NCBI GenBank assembly: GCA_001689445.1
Contig: LUJN01000005.1
Coordinates: forward strand, 1,194 to 23,478
DNA length: 22,285 bases
Direction: 5' to 3'
Origin: Bacteroidales bacterium M3
GTDB taxonomy: Bacteria > Bacteroidota > Bacteroidia > Bacteroidales > Muribaculaceae
Shown: piece by piece, positions 1-6,505 of the stretch
How the letters are laid out: the number at the start of each line of letters is the position of its first letter
Numbering within the stretch: position 1 is the first letter of the stretch
Notes under the pieces: generated by a model
Databases searched by the model: none
Told to the model about the DNA's origin: nothing
The model's input: the letters and a program-made list of their open reading frames with translations, nothing else
Position numbers and translations under genes: made by a program

Positions 1-641
1 CGGATTTCAGTGAACGGGTCATCGGTAATCCATTTGTTGACCAGCGCAAGCCGTGTGATTTTCTTCAAGTTTTTCAGGTACTTGACAGCCGCATTTTGAG
101 CACAATTCTTCTGCACCTTTACAAAGTGTTCAAAGTTCAGGATGAATTCATGGTTCAGCTCCTTCAACGGAATATCTTTCAGATTGTATTGGCTTTGAAG
201 CATTTCTTCCAAATAGCGGACAGTCCTTTCATACCTCAAAACCGTGCCTTTCACATAATCACGGTCTATAAGCTCCCTATACTTCTTGTTATGTTCACGG
301 AATACTTCCAAGAGCATCTTAGGAGCTTCGCCCTCACCATTGAACTTCTGTATCATGGTGAAAGCTGTGACAGGTTTGCCGTCTTGCAGCAGTTCACGGT
401 GTATCTGATAAATCTTTGTCCTGACAGATTCCAGATACTGGTTCAGTTCCAAGGCTTTCCGGTCTTTTCCCGTCACACATCCTTTGGATGCGTTCCAACG
501 CTCTTCGGCAACGCTGCGCTTGATTTGCATTTCGGCACGTTGCCCGTTCACGGTGATTCGCAGCCCGATGGGTGCCTCACCGTTTTTCAACAGTCTTGTT
601 CTTCTGATAAAGAAGAGAATCGAGAAATAGTTTCTTTGCAT
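1..641 (-). CDS. Tyrosine recombinase/integrase, N-terminal part (runs off the window)
   Basis: The reverse strand is open from an ATG at 641-639 to the window edge, giving about 213 codons. The protein begins MQRNYFSILFFIRRTRLLKN and continues with GEAPIGLRITVNGQRAEMQI. This is the N-terminal arm-type DNA-binding domain typical of Bacteroidales site-specific integrases. From about residue 110 there is a helical core-binding (SAM-like) domain. The catalytic domain with its R-H-R-Y residues lies beyond the window, so activity cannot be judged. The gene reads away from the tRNA-Lys gene 240 bp to its right, the usual arrangement for an integrase next to its attachment site. The stretch is more AT-rich than the genes to the right, which fits horizontal transfer. 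It probably drives an integrative conjugative or mobilizable element or a prophage. The element type is unknown from this fragment. Confidence 0.9.
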   Translation of the reverse strand, partial: MQRNYFSILFFIRRTRLLKNGEAPIGLRITVNGQRAEMQIKRSVAEERWNASKGCVTGKDRKALELNQYLESVRTKIYQIHRELLQDGKPVTAFTMIQKFNGEGEAPKMLLEVFREHNKKYRELIDRDYVKGTVLRYERTVRYLEEMLQSQYNLKDIPLKELNHEFILNFEHFVKVQKNCAQNAAVKYLKNLKKITRLALVNKWITDDPFTEI

Positions 642-662
642 GGCTTGATACTTTTTTTGTTT

Positions 663-671
663 GCAAAATTA
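663..671 (-). promoter_or_regulatory. -7 box of the integrase promoter
   Basis: The reverse strand reads TAATTTTGC, matching the Bacteroidota -7 consensus TAnnTTTG, 22 bases upstream of the integrase ATG. No well-spaced TTG -33 element is visible, so the promoter may be weak or activator-dependent. Confidence 0.5.
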
Positions 672-692
672 AGTTCCAAAGCCGAAAGTATG

Positions 693-768
693 ACTACGCA
701 AAGTAGTGTGTATCAACGCAAAGCAACCTTGTCCGGTGGACTTTTTCGGACGGAATCTTACTCCACCG
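693..768. repeat. Cluster of short inverted repeats upstream of the integrase
   Basis: Three short inverted repeats lie between the integrase promoter and the tRNA. ACTAC/GTAGT (693-697/703-707) has a 5-base spacer. GTCCG/CGGAC (731-735/747-751) overlaps CGGTGGA/TCCACCG (734-740/762-768), which has a 21-base spacer. Such sites could be arm sites for the integrase or excisionase, or an operator controlling the integrase. No gene that I can support lies in 642-880. Function is inferred from position only. Confidence 0.35.
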
Positions 769-825
769 AATTAGCCTGTGAAAGTTGCCGCATTCTGCGT
801 AAAAAAGGAAGGTAGGTAGAAACTA

Positions 826-860
826 AAAATCCCAGATAACTGTTGATTATCAGGGATTTT
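826..860 (-). terminator. Rho-independent terminator downstream of tRNA-Lys
   Basis: AAAATCCC (826-833) pairs with GGGATTTT (853-860). After one A/A mismatch, GATAA (835-839) pairs with TTATC (847-851), leaving a 7-base loop. Read leftward, the stem ends in a run of T, so it fits termination of the tRNA transcript 20 bases past CCA. If the element integrated at the tRNA end, this hairpin is carried by the element. Confidence 0.75.
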
Positions 861-880
861 CTTCGATTTTCATCTTTGAT

Positions 881-906
881 TGGTGATCCGCCTGGGGCTC
901 GAACCC
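881..906 (-). other. Probable attachment site (att) at the 3' end of tRNA-Lys
   Basis: The T-arm, acceptor 3' strand and CCA of the tRNA lie on the side facing the integrase. Integrases of this kind commonly recombine within the 3' end of a tRNA gene and restore it. A direct repeat of part of this segment would be expected at the far end of the element, left of the window. The exact crossover core cannot be fixed here. Confidence 0.45.
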
Positions 907-956
907 AGGACCCCAACATTAAAAGTGTTGTGCTCTACCAGCTGAGCTAGCGAATC
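881..956 (-). tRNA. tRNA-Lys (anticodon TTT)
   Basis: A complete cloverleaf folds on the reverse strand. Acceptor GATTCGC pairs with GCGGATC with one G-T pair. The D stem is GCTC/GAGC. The anticodon stem CAACA/TGTTG holds loop CTTTTAA, with anticodon TTT at 923-921. The T stem is CTGGG/CCCAG with loop TTCGAGC. Discriminator A is followed by an encoded CCA. The gene is 76 bases including CCA, with its own promoter upstream and a terminator downstream. Its 3' end is the likely integration target of the neighbouring element, and the intact structure shows that integration left it functional. Confidence 0.97.
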
Positions 957-994
957 TTGTGGCTGTAAGAGGGGGGATGTTCCTCAAAAGCGAT

Positions 995-1026
995 GCAAAG
1001 GTAGGGATTTTGTTTTGATTATGCAA
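995..1026 (-). promoter_or_regulatory. Promoter of tRNA-Lys
   Basis: The reverse strand carries TTG (1026-1024), a 20-base spacer and TACCTTTGC (1003-995), a perfect Bacteroidota vegetative promoter. It lies about 40 bases upstream of the tRNA. Confidence 0.8.
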
Positions 1027-1189
1027 GCGTTTTGCCTTTTATTTGCGGATGGGACATAAAGTTGTTGGGAACGGATTGATTTGCGGCTCGGTATGAGGGT
1101 CGGGATTTGACAGGTGATCGGACTATGTGGGATATTTCACGCCTGTGTATAGTCGATCCGGCTGGTTTTTTAATTATTTTTATGATGTG

Positions 1190-1197
1190 TATTTTTG
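1190..1197 (+). promoter_or_regulatory. -7 box for the adenylation operon
   Basis: TATTTTTG matches TAnnTTTG. Transcription would begin near 1204, which supports the ATG at 1233 over the longer in-frame starts at 1107 or 1125. No clear -33 TTG is seen. Confidence 0.45.
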
Positions 1198-1232
1198 CTT
1201 GTAAGATTGTTTATAGCTATAAATGCAAGGCT

Positions 1233-2681
1233 ATGAAACATGACACCATATACGGCAGATTCAAGGAGATTGCCTCCCGCTACCCATCCTATGATGCTAT
1301 CATAGAAGAGCATCGGACGTTGACCTATGCCCAGCTCGACGCTATGGCCGATGGCATACTTGGCAAAATCGGCAATGTACGACATACCTATATCGGTATC
1401 GTCATGAGCCACGGAGCCGAGATGATTGCGGCAATTCTTGCTGTGCTCAAGAGCGGAGCAGCGTATATTCCGGCAGAACCGTCGCTTCCGAAAGACCGTA
1501 TCGACTATATGATGTCGGCAGCCGGAGTCGGACTGGTTCTGACTGATGAGCTTTGCCGGGATTTGCCCACGGGAATACGTGGGGCAAGAGGTAATTCGTC
1601 GCCTGATATGCCGGCATATGTTCTCTATACCTCAGGGACGACCGGCAGGCCCAAGGGGGTCGTGGTGGAAAATCGTAGTGTCGTTAACTATGCCGAGGCG
1701 TTTGAGGCGGAATTTCACGTCGCGCCCGGTGATGTCATGTTGCAATATTCGGTATGCTCATTCGACATCTTTGTGGAGGAGGTTTTTACCACCCTTCTCA
1801 ATGGGGGCACACTCGCCATACCGCCGCAGCCAATCCCGATGTCTGATATAGATTCACTGATGGATTTTGTCGCACGACATAAGGTGAGCATTATAAGCGG
1901 CTTCCCGTATCTCCTTGCCGAGATGAACCGGCTGGATTCAATTCCGTCATCCCTGCGGCTGCTCATAAGCGGAGGGGATGTGTTGCGCGACAGCTACATT
2001 AGCCGGCTAAGGGAGATGGGGGTGGGAATCTACAACACCTACGGGCCATCGGAGACAACAGTCTGCGCCTCATATTTCCGTTGTGACAACGCGCGGCCAC
2101 TTGCTGACGGCACTTTCCCGATAGGAAAAGAGGTTAAGGGGGTGGAAATCAAAATCCTCGATGACGACATGAGGGAAGTGGCCCATGGCGGGATAGGGGA
2201 GATATGCATCTATGGCGAAGGCGTCTCGCGCGGCTATCTCGGGAACCCTCCGGAACAGGCCAATTTTGTCCTGTTGCACGACGGTCAAAGGATGTACCGC
2301 AGCGGCGATTTGGGCTATCGGCTGCCTGACGGCAACATAGCTTTTCTTCACCGTAAGGATGAGCAGGTGATGATTCTCGGCAAACGGGTTGAGCCCGATG
2401 AGGTCGAGAATGTGCTCAATACCGCTCCCGATGTTGAGCACGGTGTGGTCTGTCCATACTCCGATGACAGCGGGCTGTCCTATCTCGTCGCATATTTTGT
2501 GCCAAAAGAGAAAAAATTCTCGTTAAGTTCTATAAAGACTTGGCTCTCATCAAAATTGTCTGACTTTATGGTCCCGGAATATTTTGTGGCAATGAAAAGC
2601 ATTCCTCTGACAGTGCGCGGCAAGGTCGACCGCGCGTCATTGCCGGTGGTGCTGAAGGAAGGGGGACTTTATGGGAATTGA
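1233..2681 (+). CDS. Stand-alone amino-acid adenylation enzyme (AMP-binding, NRPS A-domain/DltA type)
   Basis: Predicted to activate an amino acid as aminoacyl-AMP and load it onto a thiol acceptor. From the ATG at 1233 it is 482 aa, close to DltA-size enzymes. Visible core motifs are A3 LYTSGTTGRPKG (121-132), A4 SFDIFVEE (166-173), A5 YNTYGPSETT (257-266), A6 GEICIYGEGVSRGYL (312-326), A7 YRSGDL (345-350), A8 DEQVMILGKRVEPDEVE (366-382) and A10 RGKVDR with Lys454. Aligned by eye to GrsA, the specificity residues read D168 I169 E172 S212 I235 G237 T259 V267 C268 K454. This is very like the lysine code I recall (DAESIGSVCK). No condensation, carrier or thioesterase domain is attached. The frame stays open upstream to 1107 and would add a hydrophobic segment, but the -7 box at 1190 argues against that start. 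The gene overlaps the next by 11 bp. Substrate is inferred. Confidence 0.85.
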   Translation: MKHDTIYGRFKEIASRYPSYDAIIEEHRTLTYAQLDAMADGILGKIGNVRHTYIGIVMSHGAEMIAAILAVLKSGAAYIPAEPSLPKDRIDYMMSAAGVGLVLTDELCRDLPTGIRGARGNSSPDMPAYVLYTSGTTGRPKGVVVENRSVVNYAEAFEAEFHVAPGDVMLQYSVCSFDIFVEEVFTTLLNGGTLAIPPQPIPMSDIDSLMDFVARHKVSIISGFPYLLAEMNRLDSIPSSLRLLISGGDVLRDSYISRLREMGVGIYNTYGPSETTVCASYFRCDNARPLADGTFPIGKEVKGVEIKILDDDMREVAHGGIGEICIYGEGVSRGYLGNPPEQANFVLLHDGQRMYRSGDLGYRLPDGNIAFLHRKDEQVMILGKRVEPDEVENVLNTAPDVEHGVVCPYSDDSGLSYLVAYFVPKEKKFSLSSIKTWLSSKLSDFMVPEYFVAMKSIPLTVRGKVDRASLPVVLKEGGLYGN

Positions 2682-3114
2682 ATTGCACCGAATCTCAGAT
2701 GTCGAGGAGTTGATGCGCTGGCGGCTGGAGGTGATACAATCGGTTTTCGGGCATAATTCCGATGCCGCTCTGTCGCTTTCAAATAGGGAATATTATGCAT
2801 CCCATATACGGAATGGCACCCATGTGGCCGTGGTGGCAACCGTAGACGGCATAGACGCTGGATGCGGAGGCGTCTGCCTGTATGACGAATTGCCCTCACC
2901 CGACAATCCGACAGGTCGTTGTGCCTATCTGATGAACATATACGTCCGTCCCGAGTTTAGGGAGAGGGGTGTCGCTACGTCAATTGTGAACTTTCTCGTC
3001 ATGGAAGCCCGCAACCGCCGTTGCGGCAAGGTCTATCTTGAAACTACCGCTGCGGCGAGGCCACTTTATGCTGCCATGGGATTTTACGAAATGAAAGATA
3101 TGATGAAATTATGA
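2671..3114 (+). CDS. GNAT-family N-acetyltransferase
   Basis: A 147-aa single-domain GNAT protein that would transfer an acyl group, usually acetyl from acetyl-CoA, to an amine. The acetyl-CoA pyrophosphate loop is visible as YVRPEFRERGVAT (91-103). It follows the strand CAYLMNIYV and precedes the C-terminal LYAAMGFYE (132-140) that closes the fold. The gene starts inside the end of the adenylation gene (11-bp overlap) and shares an ATGA overlap with the esterase, so the three are translationally coupled. Context suggests it acylates the amino acid activated upstream or a product carrying it. If the substrate is lysine, the alpha or epsilon amine is a natural target. The actual substrate cannot be read from sequence. 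Confidence 0.85.
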   Translation: MGIELHRISDVEELMRWRLEVIQSVFGHNSDAALSLSNREYYASHIRNGTHVAVVATVDGIDAGCGGVCLYDELPSPDNPTGRCAYLMNIYVRPEFRERGVATSIVNFLVMEARNRRCGKVYLETTAAARPLYAAMGFYEMKDMMKL

Positions 3115-3785
3115 GACAGAATCTTAGAATAGGAAATCTTAACTGCCTGTGTGTGCGGCAGTCGGACGAGAGGGTTGCATATGTGCTGTATCCGATGGAG
3201 ACGCTTGGCCCGTGGATTGAGGACGCGGCCCGACGCTATGGTGTGAGCATTGTTGTAATAACGGGTATGGACTGGGATGACGATATGACACCGTGGCCTG
3301 CAAAAGGTGTTCCCGCAGGGACGGCTGATTTCAAAGGGGGCGCACCGCAGTTTATGGCATTGCTTCAAGGCATGGTCATGCCCGAGGTCGAAAAGTCTAC
3401 AGGGATACACCCTGTGGAACGAGATCTTATCGGTGTTTCTTTGTCGGGGCTGTTTACGATGTGGCAATGGGCATTGTACGGTGTATTTGACAATGTTGCG
3501 TCACTGTCAGGTTCATTTTGGTATGAGGGGTTCGCCGATTGGTTTGATAAAAATATGACGGCCAAACGTGGACGCGCCTACCTGCTTTTGGGCGACAAGG
3601 AGGCTGATTCGCGCATTCCGCAGTTCCGCAGTGTGGCGGTGGATACGCAGAAGGTTGTGGCCCGGCTTAAAGAGATTGGCATAAAAACTGAGTTTGAGTA
3701 TGTCCCGGGCGACCATTTTGCCGACCCTACAGGGAGGCTTGACAAGGCGTTTAACAACCTTTTTTCATCTCTCTCCGATAGTTAA
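3111..3785 (+). CDS. Esterase-like alpha/beta hydrolase (Fes/EstD-type fold)
   Basis: A 224-aa cytoplasmic protein with no signal peptide. The nucleophile elbow appears as IGVSLSG (107-113) with Ser110. Acidic candidates lie in GDKEAD (161-166), and the catalytic His is His202 in PGDHF. This spacing is that of the putative-esterase family that includes enterochelin esterases. The elbow is G-x-S-x-S-G where family members often have G-x-S-x-G-G. It may release or hydrolyse an ester or thioester of the product made by the adenylation and GNAT enzymes, in the manner of an external thioesterase. Start ATG overlaps the GNAT stop (ATGA). The stop codon TAA coincides with the first bases of the inverted-repeat element that follows. 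Confidence 0.75.
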   Translation: MRQNLRIGNLNCLCVRQSDERVAYVLYPMETLGPWIEDAARRYGVSIVVITGMDWDDDMTPWPAKGVPAGTADFKGGAPQFMALLQGMVMPEVEKSTGIHPVERDLIGVSLSGLFTMWQWALYGVFDNVASLSGSFWYEGFADWFDKNMTAKRGRAYLLLGDKEADSRIPQFRSVAVDTQKVVARLKEIGIKTEFEYVPGDHFADPTGRLDKAFNNLFSSLSDS

Positions 3786-3916
3786 GTGTCTATTCAAAAT
3801 TAAATGATATATTAACTCATGCGACCTGAAACAAAATCTTTTATATTCTCTGCGGCTTTATTTTGGTGAAAATTGATTCTCGCATATAGTATAAATTAAT
3901 TTTGAATAGCCACTTA
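3783..3916. mobile_element. 134-bp MITE-like element with 21-bp terminal inverted repeats
   Basis: The ends 3783-3803 and 3896-3916 are inverted copies with a single mismatch in 21 bases, starting TAAGTG and ending CACTTA. The interior is AT-rich. No transposase gene fits. On the reverse strand a short frame (about 3890-3816) encodes LYARINFHQNKAAENIKDFV and then a stop, which might be the tail of a lost transposase, but this is weak. Taking TA as the duplicated target, excision would leave AGT TAG at the esterase end, still a stop. So insertion exactly at the stop codon would not have changed the protein. It is best read as a miniature transposable element or a deleted IS; a long hairpin transcript is also possible. 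Confidence 0.6.
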
Positions 3917-3941
3917 GTAGACTGATTTCAATATTTTGTCG

Positions 3942-3949
3942 TATTTTTG
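3942..3949 (+). promoter_or_regulatory. -7 box for mltG, almost touching its start codon
   Basis: TATTTTTG matches TAnnTTTG and ends 6 bases before the ATG at 3956. Transcription would start at or next to the start codon, giving a leaderless or nearly leaderless mRNA. No good -33 TTG is seen. Confidence 0.45.
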
Positions 3950-3955
3950 TGTCAT

Positions 3956-4996
3956 ATGGAAAAGGATTGCAGACAGACCGGTGGCTCGCGGCGAAAACTT
4001 TGGTTGGCGATAGGTATCCTTGTCGCCGTGCTTTTTGTCATTGCGGCTTGGGTGGGCTGGGGCTATCTTGGCGGTAGCGGGCTAAGTGAGGCTCGATGGG
4101 TATACCTGCCGGCCAACGTATCGCGCGAGGAGATGCGCGACAGCCTTGTCTCGGCGTTGGGCGACGATACGGGAGCCAAGGTTGACCGCCTGTGGTCGGT
4201 CTTTGGCGAAGACCAATTGCCTCACGGGGCATTCCGTGTAGAGGCAGGTACAAGCGCGGCACGCATTTACCGTCGGCTGTCGCGGGGTGCGCAGACCCCA
4301 GTGAGGGTGACGTTCAATAATGTGCGCACGATGCGGCAGCTTGCTTCGCGTGTGGCCTCGCGCATGGAGTTTGATGATAGAGGATTCCTTGCGGCATGTG
4401 ACAGCGTACTCCTGGTAAAGGGCTTGAAGACGCCCCACTATCCGGCGGCGTTTTTCCCTGACACCTACGAATTTTATTGGACTGACAGCCCAGTAAAAGT
4501 TGTTAAACGCCTGAGCGCGGAGTATGACCGATTTTGGGACGATGCACGTCGTGGACGCGCTGCGGCTCTTGGGCTTACTCCCGTGGAGGTGGCCACGGTA
4601 GCCTCTATCGTGGAGGAGGAGACCAACAACCGTGCAGAGCGGGGCACGGTTGCACGCCTGTATCTCAACCGTCTGAAGGAGGGCATGAAGTTGCAGGCCG
4701 ATCCGACGGTAAAATTTGCCGTGGGTGACTTCTCGTTGCGGCGTATCCTCGGCAAGCATCTCGCCACACTGTCGCCTTACAACACCTATATATACAAGGG
4801 GCTTCCGCCTGGCCCGATACGCATCGTTGATCGAGCTACCCTCGACGCCGTGCTTGACGCGCCGGCAAACGACTATCTCTATATGTGTGCCAAGGAGGAT
4901 TTTTCGGGCGCTCATAATTTTACACGCAGCTATAGCGAGCATCTTGCCAATGCACGCCGCTATCAGGCTGCGCTCAACGCCAAAAACATAAAGTGA
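3956..4996 (+). CDS. mltG: Endolytic murein transglycosylase MltG (YceG-like)
   Basis: Cleaves nascent glycan strands in peptidoglycan and so sets strand length; it is anchored in the inner membrane and acts in the periplasm. The 346-aa protein has a short basic N-terminus, one membrane segment at about 14-38, a LysM-like region with VEAGTSAARIYRRLS (105-119), and the YceG catalytic domain. The family signature EVATVASIVEEET (211-223) includes Glu220, matching the catalytic Glu218 of E. coli MltG. LQADPTVKFA, SPYNTYIYKGLPPGPI and the C-terminal FSGAHNFTRSYSEH are also typical. ATG 3956 is preferred to the upstream TTG at 3947, because it is a standard start followed at once by a basic cytoplasmic stretch. 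It is cotranscribed with the DUF2007 gene, the TGA overlapping the next ATG by one base. Confidence 0.96.
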   Translation: MEKDCRQTGGSRRKLWLAIGILVAVLFVIAAWVGWGYLGGSGLSEARWVYLPANVSREEMRDSLVSALGDDTGAKVDRLWSVFGEDQLPHGAFRVEAGTSAARIYRRLSRGAQTPVRVTFNNVRTMRQLASRVASRMEFDDRGFLAACDSVLLVKGLKTPHYPAAFFPDTYEFYWTDSPVKVVKRLSAEYDRFWDDARRGRAAALGLTPVEVATVASIVEEETNNRAERGTVARLYLNRLKEGMKLQADPTVKFAVGDFSLRRILGKHLATLSPYNTYIYKGLPPGPIRIVDRATLDAVLDAPANDYLYMCAKEDFSGAHNFTRSYSEHLANARRYQAALNAKNIK

Positions 4997-5244
4997 TGAC
5001 ACGCTCTGACGACAAGGAAGATGGAGGGTGGGTGTTGTTTGATACCTACTACAGTGACGCCGACGCCTATATCGACAAGGGCGTCCTGGAGACCAACGGA
5101 GTGCCATGTGTGATAATGAACGAGATAATATCCACGGTATATCCATTGACCATGACCCCGCTCGGCGCAATACGCCTCATGGTGCCTCGTGAACTGCTTG
5201 AGGAGGCACGACGCATAATGGCGTCACCGCCTGTCGGGCTATGA
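4996..5244 (+). CDS. Small DUF2007-type protein
   Basis: An 82-aa soluble protein with a GWVLFDTYYSDADAYIDKGV opening and a VYPLTMTPLGAIRLMVPREL core. It has the fold and length of the DUF2007 family, annotated as putative signal-transducing proteins and related to PII-like small domains. Role is not established. It starts at ATG 4996, sharing one base with the mltG stop; a GTG three bases upstream is possible. Its stop overlaps the stop of the convergent AI-2E transporter by 6 bp. A function tied to cell-wall synthesis is only suggested by operon position. Confidence 0.8.
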   Translation: MTRSDDKEDGGWVLFDTYYSDADAYIDKGVLETNGVPCVIMNEIISTVYPLTMTPLGAIRLMVPRELLEEARRIMASPPVGL

Positions 5245-6336
5245 ATTTTCCCCGTCGATACGTGCTCCCTTGATTATATACTGGTTGTAGTAGGAGAGCA
5301 GGAGAGCTGTCAAGGGGAGCGCCACAATCATTCCGAGCAGCCCGAGCAGTGTGCCCCATATCGACAGCGACAGCAGGATGAGGGCAGGATTAAGGCCCAT
5401 CGCCTTGCCCATTATCTTTGGCGTTAGGATAAGGTCCTGTATAGCCTGCACCACGCAATACACGGCCATGGCTTCGGCAAATATCACCCAGAAATTTCCC
5501 CCTTGGTCAACCGACATCACGAGACAAAGCATGGCCGTGATAGGGATGGAGATAAGCTGTAGGTAGGGCACCATGTTGAGAAGCCCGATAAACAGCCCCA
5601 GCACTATGGCCAACGGCAGGTCGATGATGAGGAAACCGATGCTGAACAGTATTCCGACGCACAGTGCCACAAGTGCCTGCCCGCGAAAATAATGATTCAT
5701 CGACTGCTGTATATCGCGTCCTATCTTGAATGTAATCTTGCGGTAACGCGGGGGCACCATGCGTTTGAAGCCGACCGACAGGCGGTCATAGTCAATCATT
5801 ATAAAGATGAGGTAGAGGAATACCACGAGCCAGCTCACAATGTTGATGATAAACCCGATGCTTGTGCTCACCAGTCCCCACGTTCCCCTCAGCGATGACT
5901 TTATCACCTCAATCCACTCCTGGCGCGTGAGCATGGCCGACAGTTGCTCAAGGTCAAAGTTGGTGCGGATAAAGCGGTGTATGCCGTCGGGCATGAATGG
6001 GATGTTAAGCTCGGTCTGAGAGTATTGCCGTATCATGACGCCCACCTGTGCAATCTCCTCGATTATGGACGGAATAAACATGTAGCACAGCACCCCGACG
6101 AAAAAGGTCGCCTCAAACAATGTGCAGAAAATCGCCACCGCGCGACCGCGCAGGTTGAGCAGCCGCCGGTTGAACTGCACAAACGGCTCCAATATGTAGG
6201 CTATCAGGCACGCAACGCAAAACGGCAGCAATACCCCCTTCAGCACATTAATAAGATAAAGTGTCGCTATAAACAGCACCACAGTGATGAGCATCCTCAC
6301 CACTCGGTCAAACGTATATGGTCTCCTTTCAGTCAT
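5239..6336 (-). CDS. AI-2E family transporter (PerM/YdiK-like membrane protein)
   Basis: A 365-aa integral membrane protein. Two hydrophobic helices near the N-terminus are followed by a soluble-looking stretch, then a run of strongly hydrophobic helices in the second half that includes SWLVVFLYLIFIMIDYD, ALVALCVGILFSIGFLIIDL and LGLFIGLLNMVPYLQLISI. The last of these, and WGTLLGLLGMIVALPLTALL near the C-terminus, are characteristic of the AI-2E/UPF0118 family. Members export small molecules or ions; the autoinducer-2 name does not show the substrate here. The ATG at 6336 is chosen over a TTG at 6339, and a canonical promoter lies 25 bases upstream. It is a single gene, divergent from the MFS transporter and convergent with a 6-bp stop overlap on DUF2007. 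Confidence 0.9.
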   Translation of the reverse strand: MTERRPYTFDRVVRMLITVVLFIATLYLINVLKGVLLPFCVACLIAYILEPFVQFNRRLLNLRGRAVAIFCTLFEATFFVGVLCYMFIPSIIEEIAQVGVMIRQYSQTELNIPFMPDGIHRFIRTNFDLEQLSAMLTRQEWIEVIKSSLRGTWGLVSTSIGFIINIVSWLVVFLYLIFIMIDYDRLSVGFKRMVPPRYRKITFKIGRDIQQSMNHYFRGQALVALCVGILFSIGFLIIDLPLAIVLGLFIGLLNMVPYLQLISIPITAMLCLVMSVDQGGNFWVIFAEAMAVYCVVQAIQDLILTPKIMGKAMGLNPALILLSLSIWGTLLGLLGMIVALPLTALLLSYYNQYIIKGARIDGENS

Positions 6337-6360
6337 CAAATTTTCAAATTTAGCATTTTG

Positions 6361-6392
6361 GCAAAGTTAGTCACATTAACCTTATTGTGCAA
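6361..6392 (-). promoter_or_regulatory. Promoter of the AI-2E transporter gene
   Basis: The reverse strand carries TTG (6392-6390), a 20-base spacer and TAACTTTGC (6369-6361), a full Bacteroidota consensus. The 5' leader would be about 20 bases. Confidence 0.8.
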
Positions 6393-6440
6393 AAATTTCG
6401 TAGAGACCCAACCGGATTTCATATTTAGAGGGACTATTGT

Positions 6441-6470
6441 TTTGTGCGAGGATGTTTTTCACTAATTTTG
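6441..6470 (+). promoter_or_regulatory. Promoter of the MFS transporter gene
   Basis: TTTG (6441-6444), an 18-base spacer and TAATTTTG (6463-6470). The ATG is 35 bases past the -7 box. It is back to back with the AI-2E promoter, so 6337-6505 is a divergent regulatory region. Confidence 0.65.
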
Positions 6471-6505
6471 TCACATAATAATCATTAAACGCTAAATTTT
6501 AATTT

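Noticed and set aside
96..815. 239-codon rightward open frame over the left edge
   Set aside because: It is antisense to the integrase, whose reverse-strand protein has clear family motifs; the rightward product shows none.
1107..1232. N-terminal extension of the adenylation enzyme with a hydrophobic segment
   Set aside because: The -7 box at 1190 lies inside it and the A-domain begins normally at MKHDTIYGRF. A membrane-anchored form from ATG 1125 is not fully excluded.
4082..5170. 362-codon leftward open frame across mltG
   Set aside because: It is the mirror of mltG and DUF2007 coding; the translation has no recognizable domain, and mltG carries the full catalytic signature.
5264..5320. 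Inverted repeat GCTCCCTTGA / TCAAGGGGAGC near the DUF2007 end as a terminator
   Set aside because: The loop is 36 bases, one base is bulged, and no T-run follows. It lies in AI-2E coding sequence and is probably chance.
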